Both the position numbers and the translations under genes were made by a program. A stretch of DNA of 44,826 nt from REEB85 sp018971455 (lineage in GTDB: Bacteria > Pseudomonadota > Alphaproteobacteria > Acetobacterales > Acetobacteraceae). The notes below the pieces were generated by a model. The model saw nothing but the letters and a program-made list of their open reading frames with translations, was not told where the DNA came from and did not search any database. Shown one piece after another: positions 1 to 10,884 of the stretch (positions within the stretch are counted from its first letter, which is position 1; every line of letters starts with the position of its first letter). The stretch is taken from NCBI GenBank assembly GCA_028871195.1, contig JAGWNT010000024.1:1-44826 (forward strand). Reading direction: 5' to 3'.

Positions 1-2
1 CC

Positions 3-845
3 GCCGTGCCCTCGGCGGCCCCCCCGGCGCCGGCCAGCCCGGCCGCCTTCGCGCCGCCGCCCGACAGCGCCATTCCCGACTCGCCGTTCGGCCAGATGGT
101 GCGCCTCGGCGAGCGGATCTTCACCGATACCGGCCACGCCGCCCCGCAATATGTCGGCAACGCGCTGCGCTGCTCGAACTGTCACATCGATGGCGGGCGC
201 CTCGCCGGTGCGGCGCCGCTCTGGGCCGCCTACGTGGCCTTCCCGACCTATCGCAGCAAGAACCGCCACGTGAACACGTTCGCGGAGCGGCTGCAGGGCT
301 GCTTCCGGTTCAGCATGAACGGCACGGCGCCGCCGCTCGGCGACAAGGTGCTGGTGGCGCTGGAGAGCTACGCCTATTTCCTCGCCAGGGGGGCGCCGAC
401 CGGCATCGAAATGCCCGGGCGCGGCTTTCCCCGGCTCGCCCGGCCCGCGCAGGCGCCCGATTACGCGCGCGGCGCGGCGGTGTTCGCGCAGAACTGCGCG
501 CTGTGCCACCAGGCCGACGGGGCCGGGCAGTCGGCCGGTGGGCGCGTCGTCTTCCCGCCGCTCTGGGGGCCGCATTCCTTCAACTGGGGCGCCGGCATGA
601 CCTCGATCGCCAACGCCGCCGCCTTCATCAAGGCCAACATGCCGTACGGCAAGGGAGATTCGCTGACCGACCAGCAGGCGTGGGACGTGGCGATGTTCGT
701 GGACAGCCATGAACGCCCGCAGGATCCGCGCTTCGCCGGCACGATCGCCGCGACGCGGGCGAAGTTTCACGACACGCCGGATTCGATGTACGGCGTCAGC
801 CTGAACGGCGTGCTGCTGGGCCAGGGCGACCCGAAATCGCCATGA
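3..845 (+). CDS. Di-heme c-type cytochrome, thiosulfate dehydrogenase (TsdA)-like, 5' partial
   Basis: The frame is open to the left edge, so the true start and signal peptide probably lie outside; the first in-frame start codon is a GTG at 6. Counting from that GTG, two heme-binding sites are visible, CSNCH at residues 56-60 and CALCH at 164-168. Between them sits QGCFRFSMNG with Cys99. In the TsdA family a cysteine in this position is the unusual distal ligand of heme 1, and the flanking YVGNALRC and VNTFAERLQGC segments also match that family. Met212 in IKANMPYG is a plausible distal ligand for heme 2. The family acts in the periplasm and joins thiosulfate to tetrathionate or runs the reverse reaction. 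The stop overlaps the next start by 4 nt (ATGA). A different substrate is possible; the di-heme assignment is firm, the substrate is inferred. Confidence 0.8.
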   Translation, partial: AVPSAAPPAPASPAAFAPPPDSAIPDSPFGQMVRLGERIFTDTGHAAPQYVGNALRCSNCHIDGGRLAGAAPLWAAYVAFPTYRSKNRHVNTFAERLQGCFRFSMNGTAPPLGDKVLVALESYAYFLARGAPTGIEMPGRGFPRLARPAQAPDYARGAAVFAQNCALCHQADGAGQSAGGRVVFPPLWGPHSFNWGAGMTSIANAAAFIKANMPYGKGDSLTDQQAWDVAMFVDSHERPQDPRFAGTIAATRAKFHDTPDSMYGVSLNGVLLGQGDPKSP

Positions 846-1765
846 GCCTGTCTCCACCGCCCGCCCTGCTGCCGACGCGGCTGCACGCCGAACTGCCCGC
901 CGCCCTGCGCCGGCCGATCGTCAGCGACTGGTCGCGCGCCAACAAGGGCGGTGCTGCCATCGGCAGCTTTCTTGAAGGCCCCTGCTTCGATCCCGCCGGC
1001 AATCTCTATCTGGTGGATATTCCGCACGGCCGGCTGTTCCGCCTCGCCCCAAACAGCGCCCCGGACACCGCATGGAGCGTCTGCGCCGAATGGGCGGGCG
1101 AGCCGAACGGGCTGGCGCGCCATCCCGACGGGCGCATCTTCATCGCCGATTACCGGCTCGGCCTGCTCGCCTTCGATCCGGCGAGCGGGCGGGTGGAGAC
1201 GGTGCTGGCGCGGCGCAACGGGGAGAGCTTCAAGGGGCTGAACGACCTCGCCTTCGCGCGCAACGGCGATCTCTATTTCACCGACCAGGGGCAGACCGGG
1301 CTGCACGATCCGACGGGGCGCGTGTTTCGCCTGCGCGCCGATGGCCGGCTCGACTGCCTGATCGCCAACGGGCCGAGCCCGAACGGGCTGGTTCTCTCGG
1401 CCGCCGAGGACGTGCTGTTCGTGGCGATGACGCGCGACAACGCGGTGTGGCGCGTGCCGCTGCTGGCCGATGGCGGCACCGGCAAGGTCGGCCGCTTCGC
1501 CAGCTTCCACGGCACCAGCGGGCCGGACGGCATGGCCGCCGACGCGGACGGCAACATCCTGCTCGCCCATGCTTCGCTCGGCGCCGTGTTCGTGCTGTCG
1601 CCGCAAGGCGAGCCGATCGCGCGCTTCGCCAGCTGCCGCGGCGCCACCACCACCAACCTCGCCTTCGGCGGCGCCGACCGGCGCACGCTCTACATCACCG
1701 AATCCGAATCCGGCGCCGTGCTGGCCGCCGATTGGCGCGTGCCGGGGCTGCCCCTGCCCGGCTGA
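842..1765 (+). CDS. SMP-30/gluconolactonase-like beta-propeller protein
   Basis: A 307-residue protein with the six-bladed propeller pattern of the SMP-30/gluconolactonase/LRE family: repeated blocks such as EGPCFDPAGNLYLVDIPHGR, ADYRLGLLAFDP, LNDLAFARNGDLYFTDQG, PNGLVLSAAEDVLFVAMT and DGMAADADGNILLA. The Glu in FLEGPCFD and the Asn/Asp residues at the starts of later blades are where this family binds its divalent metal. Members hydrolyse sugar lactones or other cyclic esters; the substrate here cannot be read from sequence. It is translationally coupled to the upstream di-heme cytochrome (ATGA overlap), so the two are almost certainly co-transcribed, which is not an obvious pairing for a sugar lactonase. 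No signal peptide is evident. Confidence 0.85.
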   Translation: MSLSPPPALLPTRLHAELPAALRRPIVSDWSRANKGGAAIGSFLEGPCFDPAGNLYLVDIPHGRLFRLAPNSAPDTAWSVCAEWAGEPNGLARHPDGRIFIADYRLGLLAFDPASGRVETVLARRNGESFKGLNDLAFARNGDLYFTDQGQTGLHDPTGRVFRLRADGRLDCLIANGPSPNGLVLSAAEDVLFVAMTRDNAVWRVPLLADGGTGKVGRFASFHGTSGPDGMAADADGNILLAHASLGAVFVLSPQGEPIARFASCRGATTTNLAFGGADRRTLYITESESGAVLAADWRVPGLPLPG

Positions 1766-1775
1766 CCGGTGCGGC

Positions 1776-3005
1776 TCAGGCCAGATAATCGGCGAGCGTC
1801 AGAGCGACCACCTCGGTCGCGCGATAGAGATCGTCGAGGCGGAGGCGCTCATCGGCGCGGTGCGCGTTGGCCTCCTCGATGCTGCGCGGCCCGGCGCCGT
1901 AGAGCACCACCGGAATGCCCGCGGCGGCGTAGTGCCGCGCATCGGTGTAGAGCGGCACGCCGCCGGCGCGCACCGGCGCCTCCATGAGGCGCGAGGCATG
2001 GGCGCACAGCAGGTCGGCGAGCGCGCGCCCGCCCGGCAGGGGGGTGAGCGGCGTTGCCAGAAGAATGCGGCGGATGCCGATGCCGGCTTCGGGAAACGCC
2101 TTCGCCGCGGCGCCGATCACGGCGCGCAGCTCGGCCTCCACCGCCGCCGGCTGCTCCTCCGGCACGATCCGACGGTCGAGGCGGAAGGTGACGCGATCGG
2201 GCACCACGTTGGTGTTGATGCCGCCCGAGATCAGCCCGACGGTCAGCTGCGGCGCGCCGATGCCGTCGATCGCCGAGAGGCGGGCGGCGAGCCCGCCGCG
2301 CCAGGCATAGAGGGCGGCCAGAATGGCGGTCGCCGCCTCCAGCGCATCGATGCCGGTGGCGGGCTTGGCGGCATGGGCGGACCGGCCGGTGACCTCCACC
2401 TCCAGATGCAGCGCCCCGTTATGCGCCTGCGTCACGCCATAGGAAAACCCCGCGCCGAGCGCGATGTCGGGCTTGCTGATGCCCTCGCGCAGCAGCCAGG
2501 CGGGGCCGATCTCGCCGCCGCTTTCCTCGTCATAGGTGATGTGCAGCTCCACCGCGCCGCGCAGCGCCAGGCCCGATTGCACCAGCGCCTGCAGGGCGAA
2601 CCCGTAGGTGGCGATATCGGATTTCGACACCGCGACGCCGCGGCCGTACATCCAGCCATCGCGGATCTCGGCGCCGTACGGGTCCGCCGTCCACCCCTCG
2701 CCCGGCGGCACCACGTCGCCATGCGCGTTGAGCGCGATGGTCGGGCCCGGGCCGAAGCGGTGGCGCACGACGAGGTTGGTCGCCGAGATCATGCCATGGG
2801 CGCGCGCCAGCTCGGCCGGCACGGCGTGGCGCTCCACGGTGAAGCCGAGCCCTTCCAGCAGCCCGGCGGTGCGCGCGGCGTGGGGGGCACAATCGCCCGG
2901 CGGATTGTCCGACGGCACGCGCACCAGCTCGGCGAGGAAGGCCCGCTCCGCGTCGCGGCGGGCGGCGAGGAAGGCGCACAGTTCGGGGCGGTCGGTCGGC
3001 GTCAT
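1776..3005 (-). CDS. M20-family ArgE/DapE-type deacylase with altered metal site
   Basis: A 409-residue M20 metallohydrolase, cytosolic by appearance. The first metal motif is intact (NAHGDVVPPGEGW, His95 and Asp97), as is the DEESGGE acid motif (159-165) and a C-terminal NAHRADERL histidine. The usual GRGxxDMK motif, which supplies the Asp bridging the two metals, reads GRGVAVSKSD here (121-130), so Val126 occupies the Asp position. The later GEP-type motif is replaced by GAGFSYG. The dimerisation domain sits roughly at residues 195-310. Members cleave N-acyl amino acids or small peptides; the substrate is unknown. The start is supported by AGGAG about 11 nt upstream. It is convergent with the SMP-30 gene (10-nt gap) and divergent from the DNA glycosylase. 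Confidence 0.85.
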   Translation of the reverse strand: MTPTDRPELCAFLAARRDAERAFLAELVRVPSDNPPGDCAPHAARTAGLLEGLGFTVERHAVPAELARAHGMISATNLVVRHRFGPGPTIALNAHGDVVPPGEGWTADPYGAEIRDGWMYGRGVAVSKSDIATYGFALQALVQSGLALRGAVELHITYDEESGGEIGPAWLLREGISKPDIALGAGFSYGVTQAHNGALHLEVEVTGRSAHAAKPATGIDALEAATAILAALYAWRGGLAARLSAIDGIGAPQLTVGLISGGINTNVVPDRVTFRLDRRIVPEEQPAAVEAELRAVIGAAAKAFPEAGIGIRRILLATPLTPLPGGRALADLLCAHASRLMEAPVRAGGVPLYTDARHYAAAGIPVVLYGAGPRSIEEANAHRADERLRLDDLYRATEVVALTLADYLA

Positions 3006-3082
3006 GGCGGGAGTCTCCTGCTGGCCCCGGCGTACAGGCCCGCGCCGCTCGCGTCCAGCGCGGCCACGCGCGATACTGCGGC

Positions 3083-3679
3083 ATGCTGCCGGACCCGCTT
3101 GCCCGCGACGCCCTGCCGGTCGCCACCATCGCCCTGGCGCGCCATCTGCTCGGCCGCCTCGTCGTGCGCGTGGACCCGGACGGCGTGCGGATCGGCCGCA
3201 TCGTGGAGACCGAGGCCTATCCGCCCGGCGACCCGGCGCTGCACGCCTATCGCGGCATGACGCCGCGCAACCGCGCGCTCTTCCTGCCGCCGGGACATGC
3301 CTACGTGTATCTCTGCTATGGCACCTCGTTCATGCTCAACGTGTCGAGCGAGGCGGAGGGCATCGGCGCCGGCGTGCTGCTCCGCGCGCTGGAGCCGCTG
3401 GAGGGAATTGCCGCGATGCAGGCGGCCCGTGGCGGCGGGCGGCTGCGCGATCTCGCGCGCGGGCCGGGGCGGCTGGCCGCCGCGCTGGCCATCGACCGCA
3501 GCCTCGACAGCGGCGATCTGTGCGCGCGCGGGCCGCTCTACCTCGCCGAGGACGCCGCGCCGCGCGGCGCGATCCGCCGCACCACGCGGATCGGCCTGAC
3601 CAAGGCGGCCGAGCGGCGGCTGCGCTTCGTGTTGCGCGCGAGCCCGTTCGCCAGCGGGCCCGCCGCGCTCAACCGCTGA
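3083..3679 (+). CDS. AAG/MPG-type 3-methyladenine DNA glycosylase
   Basis: A 198-residue alkyladenine DNA glycosylase of the eukaryotic-like AAG/MPG fold. The signature RIVETEAYPPGDPALHAYRG carries the catalytic Glu (E44) and the base-stacking Tyr46 and His54 expected from human AAG (E125, Y127, H136). TPRNRALFLPPGHAYVYLCYG and the later ARGPGRLAAAL segment are also family hallmarks. It should excise alkylated purines such as 3-methyladenine from DNA, starting base excision repair. Length is normal for bacterial members (about 185-215). It ends exactly one base before the convergent stop of the oxidoreductase gene at 3680, so there is no spacer for a terminator between them. Confidence 0.93.
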   Translation: MLPDPLARDALPVATIALARHLLGRLVVRVDPDGVRIGRIVETEAYPPGDPALHAYRGMTPRNRALFLPPGHAYVYLCYGTSFMLNVSSEAEGIGAGVLLRALEPLEGIAAMQAARGGGRLRDLARGPGRLAAALAIDRSLDSGDLCARGPLYLAEDAAPRGAIRRTTRIGLTKAAERRLRFVLRASPFASGPAALNR

Positions 3680-6600
3680 TCATTCCGCGGCCATCGCGAG
3701 CGCGGGGGCGCCGAGCCGGCCGAGCAGGCGCGCCCGCTCATCAGCCGCCTCGCGCATCGCCTTTTCCTTGATGTGGCCGAAGCCACGGATGCGCTCGGGC
3801 AGGCTGGCCAGCGCGACGGCGACAGGCAGCGTCTCGGGCGACAGGGTTTTCAGGATGTGCTCGACGGCGACTTCGTAGTCGCCGATCAGCGCGCGCTCGG
3901 CCCGGCGCTCCTCGCTGCGGCCGAACGGGTCGAGCCGGGTGCCGCGCAGCACGCGCAGGGGGGCGAGCAGGCGGAAGGCGGTCATCATCCACGGGCCGAA
4001 TTCGCGCTTCAGCAGATTGCCGGTGCGCGGATCGCGCCGGGCCATGACCGGCGGCGCGAGATGGAAGGCGATGCGCGTCGCACCCTCGAACTGCGCGTCG
4101 AGCTGGGCGCGGAAAACCTTGGAGGCGTAGAGCCGGGCGACCTCGTACTCGTCCTTGTAGGCGATGAGCTTGGCGTAGTTGCGCGCCACCGCCTCGCTCA
4201 GCGCGCCGGCGCCGGAGAACATCCGGCTCTCGGCCTCCTGCACGCGCGCCACCAGCGCCTGATAGCGCCGCGCCGTGCGGCGGTTCTGGTAGGCGGTGAG
4301 GTGGGCGGCGCGGGAGGCGACCAGCTCCTCCAGCGTGGGCGGCGTGCGCGGGGTGGTGTCGATGCCGGCGGCCCGAGCCACGCCCTGCGGATCGACGGCG
4401 GCGCGGCGGCCCCAGGCGAAGGCCGCCTGGTTGCCCTCGACTGCGGTGCCGTTCAGCGCGATGGCGCGCATCAGGCTGTCATGGGCGAGCGGCACCAGCC
4501 CCTTCTGCCAGGCATAGCCGAGCAGGAAAAGATTGGTGGCGATGGCGTCGCCGAGCAGGGCGGTGGCGAGGGCGCTCGCCTCCACCTGGTCGACATTCTC
4601 CGCGCCCGCCGCCTCCACGATGCTGCGCCGCAGCCGCGCCGCGGGCAGACGCGTGTCGGTGTGCATCACGAAATCGCCGGTCGGCACCTCGTGGGTGTTG
4701 AGCACCACGCGCGAAACGCCGCGCCGCAGTGTCGCCAGCCCCTCCTTGCCCGCGGCCACCACCATGTCGCAGGCGAGCAGCAGGTCGGCATGGCCCTGGC
4801 CGATGCGCAACCCGTGCAGCTGCGCCTCGTCGGCGGCAAGGCGGATATGGCTGAAGACGCTGCCGCCCTTCTGCGCCATGCCCATCTGGTCGAGCACGGT
4901 GACGTGGCTGCCGTCCAGATGCGCGGCCATGCCGATCAGCGCGCCGATGGTGACGATGCCGGTGCCGCCGATGCCGGTGACGAGAATATCGAAGGGCCGG
5001 TCGAGCGCGGGCAGGGCGGGGTCAGGCAGCGCGATCTCCGCAGCGGCCGCCCGCGCCGGCTTGCGCAGCTTGCCGCCATGCACGGTGACGAAGCTCGGAC
5101 AGAATCCCTCGACGCAGGAGAAATCCTTGTTGCAGCTCGACTGGTCGATGCGCCGCTTGGTGCCGAACTCGGTGTCCAGCGGCTGCACCGAAAGGCAGTT
5201 CGATGTCCGCGAGCAATCGCCGCAGCCTTCGCACACCGCCGCGTTGATGAAGGCGCGCTTAGCGGGGTCGGGATAGGTGCCGCGCTTACGCCGGCGCCGC
5301 TTTTCCGAGGCGCAGGTCTGGTCGTAGATGATGACGGTGGTGCCCTTGGTGTCGCGGAACTGCCGCTCCACCTCCTGCATGTCGCGCCGGTGATGGATGC
5401 TCACGCCCGGCGCGAAATCCTTGGCACCCTCGTGCTTCTCCGGCTCGTCGGTGACCACCGCGATGCGCGCGACGCCCTCGGCGGCGAGCTGGCGGGTGAT
5501 CTGCGGCACGGTCAGCGGGCCGTCGAAGGGCTGGCCGCCGGTCATCGCCACCGCGTCGTTGAACAGCAGCTTGTAGGTGATGTTGACGCCCGAGGCCTGG
5601 GCCGCGCGGATCGCCATGAATCCCGAATGATAGTAGGTCCCGTCTCCGAGATTGGCGAAGACGTGCTTCTCCTCGGTGAACGCCGCCTGGCCGAGCCAGG
5701 CCATGCCCTCGCCGCCCATCTGGCTGAACGTGTCGGTGCTGCGGTCCATCCACAGCGCCAGCGTGTGACAGCCGATGCCGCCCAGCGCGCGGCTGCCGTC
5801 GATCACCTTGGTCGAGGTGTTGTGCGGGCAGCCGGAGCAGAAATAGGGCCGGCGCAGGGCCGCCACCTCGATGCGCTCGGCGACCTGCGCCTGAGCGCGC
5901 AGCGCCTGCATGTGGGCGCGCAGCGCCTCGCCATCGGCGAAGCGGGCGACGCGCGCGCCGATGGCCAGCGCCAGCTCGGAGGAGGAAAACTCGCCGCCGC
6001 GCTTGAGGAAAAGCCGGTCCACCTCGTCGCGCTTGCCGAGCACGCGCGGGTGCGTGGCGCTGTCGTAGAGGATGTCGCGCACCTGCTGCTCGATGATCGG
6101 TGCCTTCTCCTCGACGATGACGATCTCATCGAGCCCTTCGGCGAAGCGGCGGATGATCGCCGGATCGATCGGCCAGACCAGCGCCAGCTTGAGCAGGCGG
6201 ATCCCCCCCGGCTCGCCGAGTTCGGCCAGCGCCTGGCGCGTGTCGTGATAGGATTTCCCGGCGGTGATGATGCCGAGCCGCGCGCCCGGCGGGTTCATGG
6301 TGATGCGGTCGAGCCCGTTGGCGCGCGCATAGGCCTGGGCGGCGGGCAGGCCGATGGCGAAGAGCCGCGCCTCCTGCTCCATGGGCGGGTCTGGCAGGCG
6401 GTAATTGGCGTCCGGGTGCGGGCCCTCGGGCAGGCGGATCTGCAGGCCGTGCAGGTCGAACGCGACGGAGGCCGAGCTGTCCACCACGTCGGCCACCGTC
6501 TTGAAGCCGATATAGCGGCCGGACCAGCGCGACATCGCCCAGCCATGCAGGCCGAGCTCGAGGATGTCGCGCACATCGGCCGGCACCAGCACGGGCATCG

Positions 6601-7099
6601 AGGCCGAGATCAGCGCCGGCTCGCTCTGGTGCGGCAGGGTGGAGGATTTGCAGCCATGGTCGTCGCCGGCGAGGATCAGCACGCCGCCATGGCGCGCGGT
6701 GCCGAAGGAATTGGCGTGGCGGAACACGTCGCCGCTGCGGTCCACGCCGGGGCCCTTGCCATACCAGTAGGCGAACACCCCGTCATACTTCGCCCCGCGC
6801 AGCAGCGGCACCTGCTGCGTGCCCCAGATGGCGGTGGCGGCCAGTTCCTCGTTCACGCCGGGGCGGAACTGGATGTGATTGGCCTCGAGATGCTCGCGCG
6901 CCTGCCAGAGCTGGATGTCCACCTGGCCGAGCGGGGAGCCGCGATAGCCGGAGAGGTAGCCGGCCGTGTTCAGCCCGGCGGCGAGATCGCGCTGGCGCTG
7001 GAGCAGCGGCAGGCGCACCAGCGCCTGGGTGCCGGTGAGGAAGAACCGCGTGCTGTCGGTGGCATATTTGTCATCGAGGGTGACGGCCGAATGCTTCAT
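3680..7099 (-). CDS. Fused indolepyruvate ferredoxin oxidoreductase (IorA-Fd-IorB)
   Basis: A 1139-residue fusion that oxidatively decarboxylates aryl- or branched 2-oxoacids to acyl-CoA. The N-terminal half is the IorA-like pyrimidine- and thiamine-diphosphate-binding part (GYRGSPLGQVDIQLW near the start; FANLGDGTYYHSG and LLFNDAVAMTGGQP for the cofactor). Around residues 620-670 lies a cysteine-rich ferredoxin-like segment (VCEGCGDCSRTSNC, then CNKDFSCVEGFCPSF). From about residue 700 comes the IorB-like gamma domain (DILVTGIGGTGIVTIGALIG, QMGMAQKGGSVFSHIRLA). The last 200 residues match the extra C-terminal domain of the long form. Upstream, AAGGTGATGTC precedes the ATG. A 189-nt gap holding no gene separates it from the carboxylase operon on the same strand. 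A role in leucine/valine or aromatic 2-oxoacid breakdown is inferred from context. Confidence 0.92.
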   Translation of the reverse strand: MKHSAVTLDDKYATDSTRFFLTGTQALVRLPLLQRQRDLAAGLNTAGYLSGYRGSPLGQVDIQLWQAREHLEANHIQFRPGVNEELAATAIWGTQQVPLLRGAKYDGVFAYWYGKGPGVDRSGDVFRHANSFGTARHGGVLILAGDDHGCKSSTLPHQSEPALISASMPVLVPADVRDILELGLHGWAMSRWSGRYIGFKTVADVVDSSASVAFDLHGLQIRLPEGPHPDANYRLPDPPMEQEARLFAIGLPAAQAYARANGLDRITMNPPGARLGIITAGKSYHDTRQALAELGEPGGIRLLKLALVWPIDPAIIRRFAEGLDEIVIVEEKAPIIEQQVRDILYDSATHPRVLGKRDEVDRLFLKRGGEFSSSELALAIGARVARFADGEALRAHMQALRAQAQVAERIEVAALRRPYFCSGCPHNTSTKVIDGSRALGGIGCHTLALWMDRSTDTFSQMGGEGMAWLGQAAFTEEKHVFANLGDGTYYHSGFMAIRAAQASGVNITYKLLFNDAVAMTGGQPFDGPLTVPQITRQLAAEGVARIAVVTDEPEKHEGAKDFAPGVSIHHRRDMQEVERQFRDTKGTTVIIYDQTCASEKRRRRKRGTYPDPAKRAFINAAVCEGCGDCSRTSNCLSVQPLDTEFGTKRRIDQSSCNKDFSCVEGFCPSFVTVHGGKLRKPARAAAAEIALPDPALPALDRPFDILVTGIGGTGIVTIGALIGMAAHLDGSHVTVLDQMGMAQKGGSVFSHIRLAADEAQLHGLRIGQGHADLLLACDMVVAAGKEGLATLRRGVSRVVLNTHEVPTGDFVMHTDTRLPAARLRRSIVEAAGAENVDQVEASALATALLGDAIATNLFLLGYAWQKGLVPLAHDSLMRAIALNGTAVEGNQAAFAWGRRAAVDPQGVARAAGIDTTPRTPPTLEELVASRAAHLTAYQNRRTARRYQALVARVQEAESRMFSGAGALSEAVARNYAKLIAYKDEYEVARLYASKVFRAQLDAQFEGATRIAFHLAPPVMARRDPRTGNLLKREFGPWMMTAFRLLAPLRVLRGTRLDPFGRSEERRAERALIGDYEVAVEHILKTLSPETLPVAVALASLPERIRGFGHIKEKAMREAADERARLLGRLGAPALAMAAE

Positions 7100-7288
7100 G
7101 ACATCACCTTTTTTGCTGCTTCCCTTGAGTCAAGTTAGGGCAGCCTTGCTGGCCTGTCCAAGCACCAAATGCGGGACGGCAAAAATAGACCGTTCCCGTC
7201 GCCGGCGCGGGCCGCCGCCCCGCCCTTTCCATCGGGCGAGGCGCCATCACGCAATTTTCTGTCGTATGCCGCGCCGCAACATTGCGAT

Positions 7289-9279
<1,991 letters not shown>

Positions 9280-9280
<1 letters not shown>

Positions 9281-10884
9281 CACATCCGGAACACGCCGAA
9301 GCGCGTCGGCTCGATCGGCGCGTTCAACGCCGCCGACAGGCCGAGCCCGAGCACGCGCCGCGTGTCGGCCGGGTCGATCACCCCGTCATCCCAGATCCGC
9401 GCGGTGGCGTAATAGGGGTGGCCCTGCGTTTCGTACTGGGCGCGGATGGGGGCCTTGAACGCCTCCTCCTCCTCGGGCGGCCAGGTCTCGCCGCGCGCCT
9501 CCATGCCGTCGCGCCGCACCGTAGCCAGCACGCTCGCCGCCTGCTCGCCGCCCATCACGCTGATGCGCGCATTGGGCCACATCCACAGGAAACGCGGCGA
9601 ATAGGCCCGCCCGCACATGCCGTAATTCCCTGCGCCGAAGCTGCCGCCGATGATGATGGTGAATTTCGGCACCTTCGCGGTGGCGACCGCGGTCACCATC
9701 TTGGCGCCATCCTTGGCGATGCCGCCGGCCTCGTATTTGCGCCCCACCATGAAGCCCGTGATGTTCTGCAGGAACACCAGGGGAATGCCGCGCTGGGCGC
9801 ACAGCTCGATGAAATGCGCGGCCTTCTGCGCGCTCTCGGAAAACAGGATGCCGTTATTGGCGATGATGCCGACCGGGTAGCCGCAGACATGGGCGAAGCC
9901 GGTGACGATGGTGGTGCCGTAGAGGCGCTTGAACTCGTCGAGCGCGCTGTCATCGACGATGCGGGCGATGATCTCGCGCACGTCGAAGGGGCGGCGGCGA
10001 TCGGCCGGGATGATGCCGTACAGCTCCGCCGGATCGTGGCGCGGCGGCAGCGGCGCCTGCAAGGCCACGCCCGGCCGCTTGATGAAGTTGAGATTGGCCA
10101 CCGCCCGGCGCGCGAGGCCAAGCGCATGGGGATCGTTCTCCGCGTAATGGTCGGTGACGCCGGAGATGCGGCTGTGCACGTCCGCACCGCCCAGATCCTC
10201 GGCGCTGACGATCTCGCCCGTCGCCGCCTTCACCAGCGGCGGGCCGGCGAGGAAGATGGTACCCTGCCCGCGCACGATGATGCTCTCGTCGGACATCGCC
10301 GGCACGTAGGCCCCGCCCGCCGTGCAGGACCCCATCACCACGGCGATCTGCGCGATGCCGGCCGCCGACATGGTGGCCTGGTTGTAGAAGATGCGGCCGA
10401 AATGATCGCGGTCGGGGAACACGTCATCCTGGTTCGGCAGGTTGGCGCCACCGGAATCCACCAGATAGATGCAGGGAAGATTGTTCTGGGCGGCGATCTC
10501 CTGCGCGCGCAGATGCTTCTTCACCGTCATCGGGTAGTAGGTGCCGCCCTTCACCGTCGCGTCGTTGCACACCACCACGCATTCGCGCCCGGCGATGCGC
10601 CCGATGCCGGTGATGATGCCGGCGGAGGGAACCTCGCCGCCATACATGCCGTGCGCGGCGAGTTGCGACAGCTCGAGAAACGGCGTGCCAGGATCGAGCA
10701 GCATCTCGATGCGCTCACGCGGCAGCAGCTTGCCGCGCCCGGCATGGCGGCGGCGCGCCTGCATGCCCCCGCCCTGCGCGGCCTGCGCGGCCCTGGCGCG
10801 CAGATCTGCCACCAGCTCGGCCATCGCCGCCTGGTTGGCGCGAAACGCCTCCGAACGCGGATCGACGTCGCTGGCCAGATGCAT
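9280..10884 (-). CDS. liuB: Methylcrotonyl-CoA carboxylase carboxyltransferase beta subunit
   Basis: A 534-residue carboxyltransferase that moves the carboxyl group from carboxybiotin to 3-methylcrotonyl-CoA. Family hallmarks are plain: RRRHAGRGKLLPRERIEMLL near the N-terminus, IYLVDSGGANLPNQDDVFPD, VMGSCTAGGAYVPAMSDE, and the C-terminal FLQNITGFMVGRKYEAGG and IIGGSFGAGNYGMCGRAYSP blocks, which are characteristic of the MCC rather than the propionyl-CoA beta subunit. Its ATG shares one base with the stop of the isovaleryl-CoA dehydrogenase gene (TGATG), and its own stop overlaps the alpha-subunit start, so the three are translationally coupled. Confidence 0.95.

Noticed and set aside
3773..7138. 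Open reading frame of over 1100 codons on the plus strand opposite the indolepyruvate oxidoreductase
   Set aside because: It is the antisense shadow of a very GC-rich gene; composition is Arg/His/Ala/Gly-rich without any domain, and the minus-strand protein is unambiguous.
7200..7245. Terminator downstream of the carboxylase alpha subunit (GCCTCGCCC paired with GGGCGGGG)
   Set aside because: Pairing depends on G-T pairs, the loop is long, and no T-run follows; similar chance stems are common at this GC content.
7100..7288. Promoter for the indolepyruvate oxidoreductase (TTGACT on the minus strand near 7125-7130)
   Set aside because: A good -35-like hexamer exists but no -10-like sequence at a suitable distance, so no promoter is listed.
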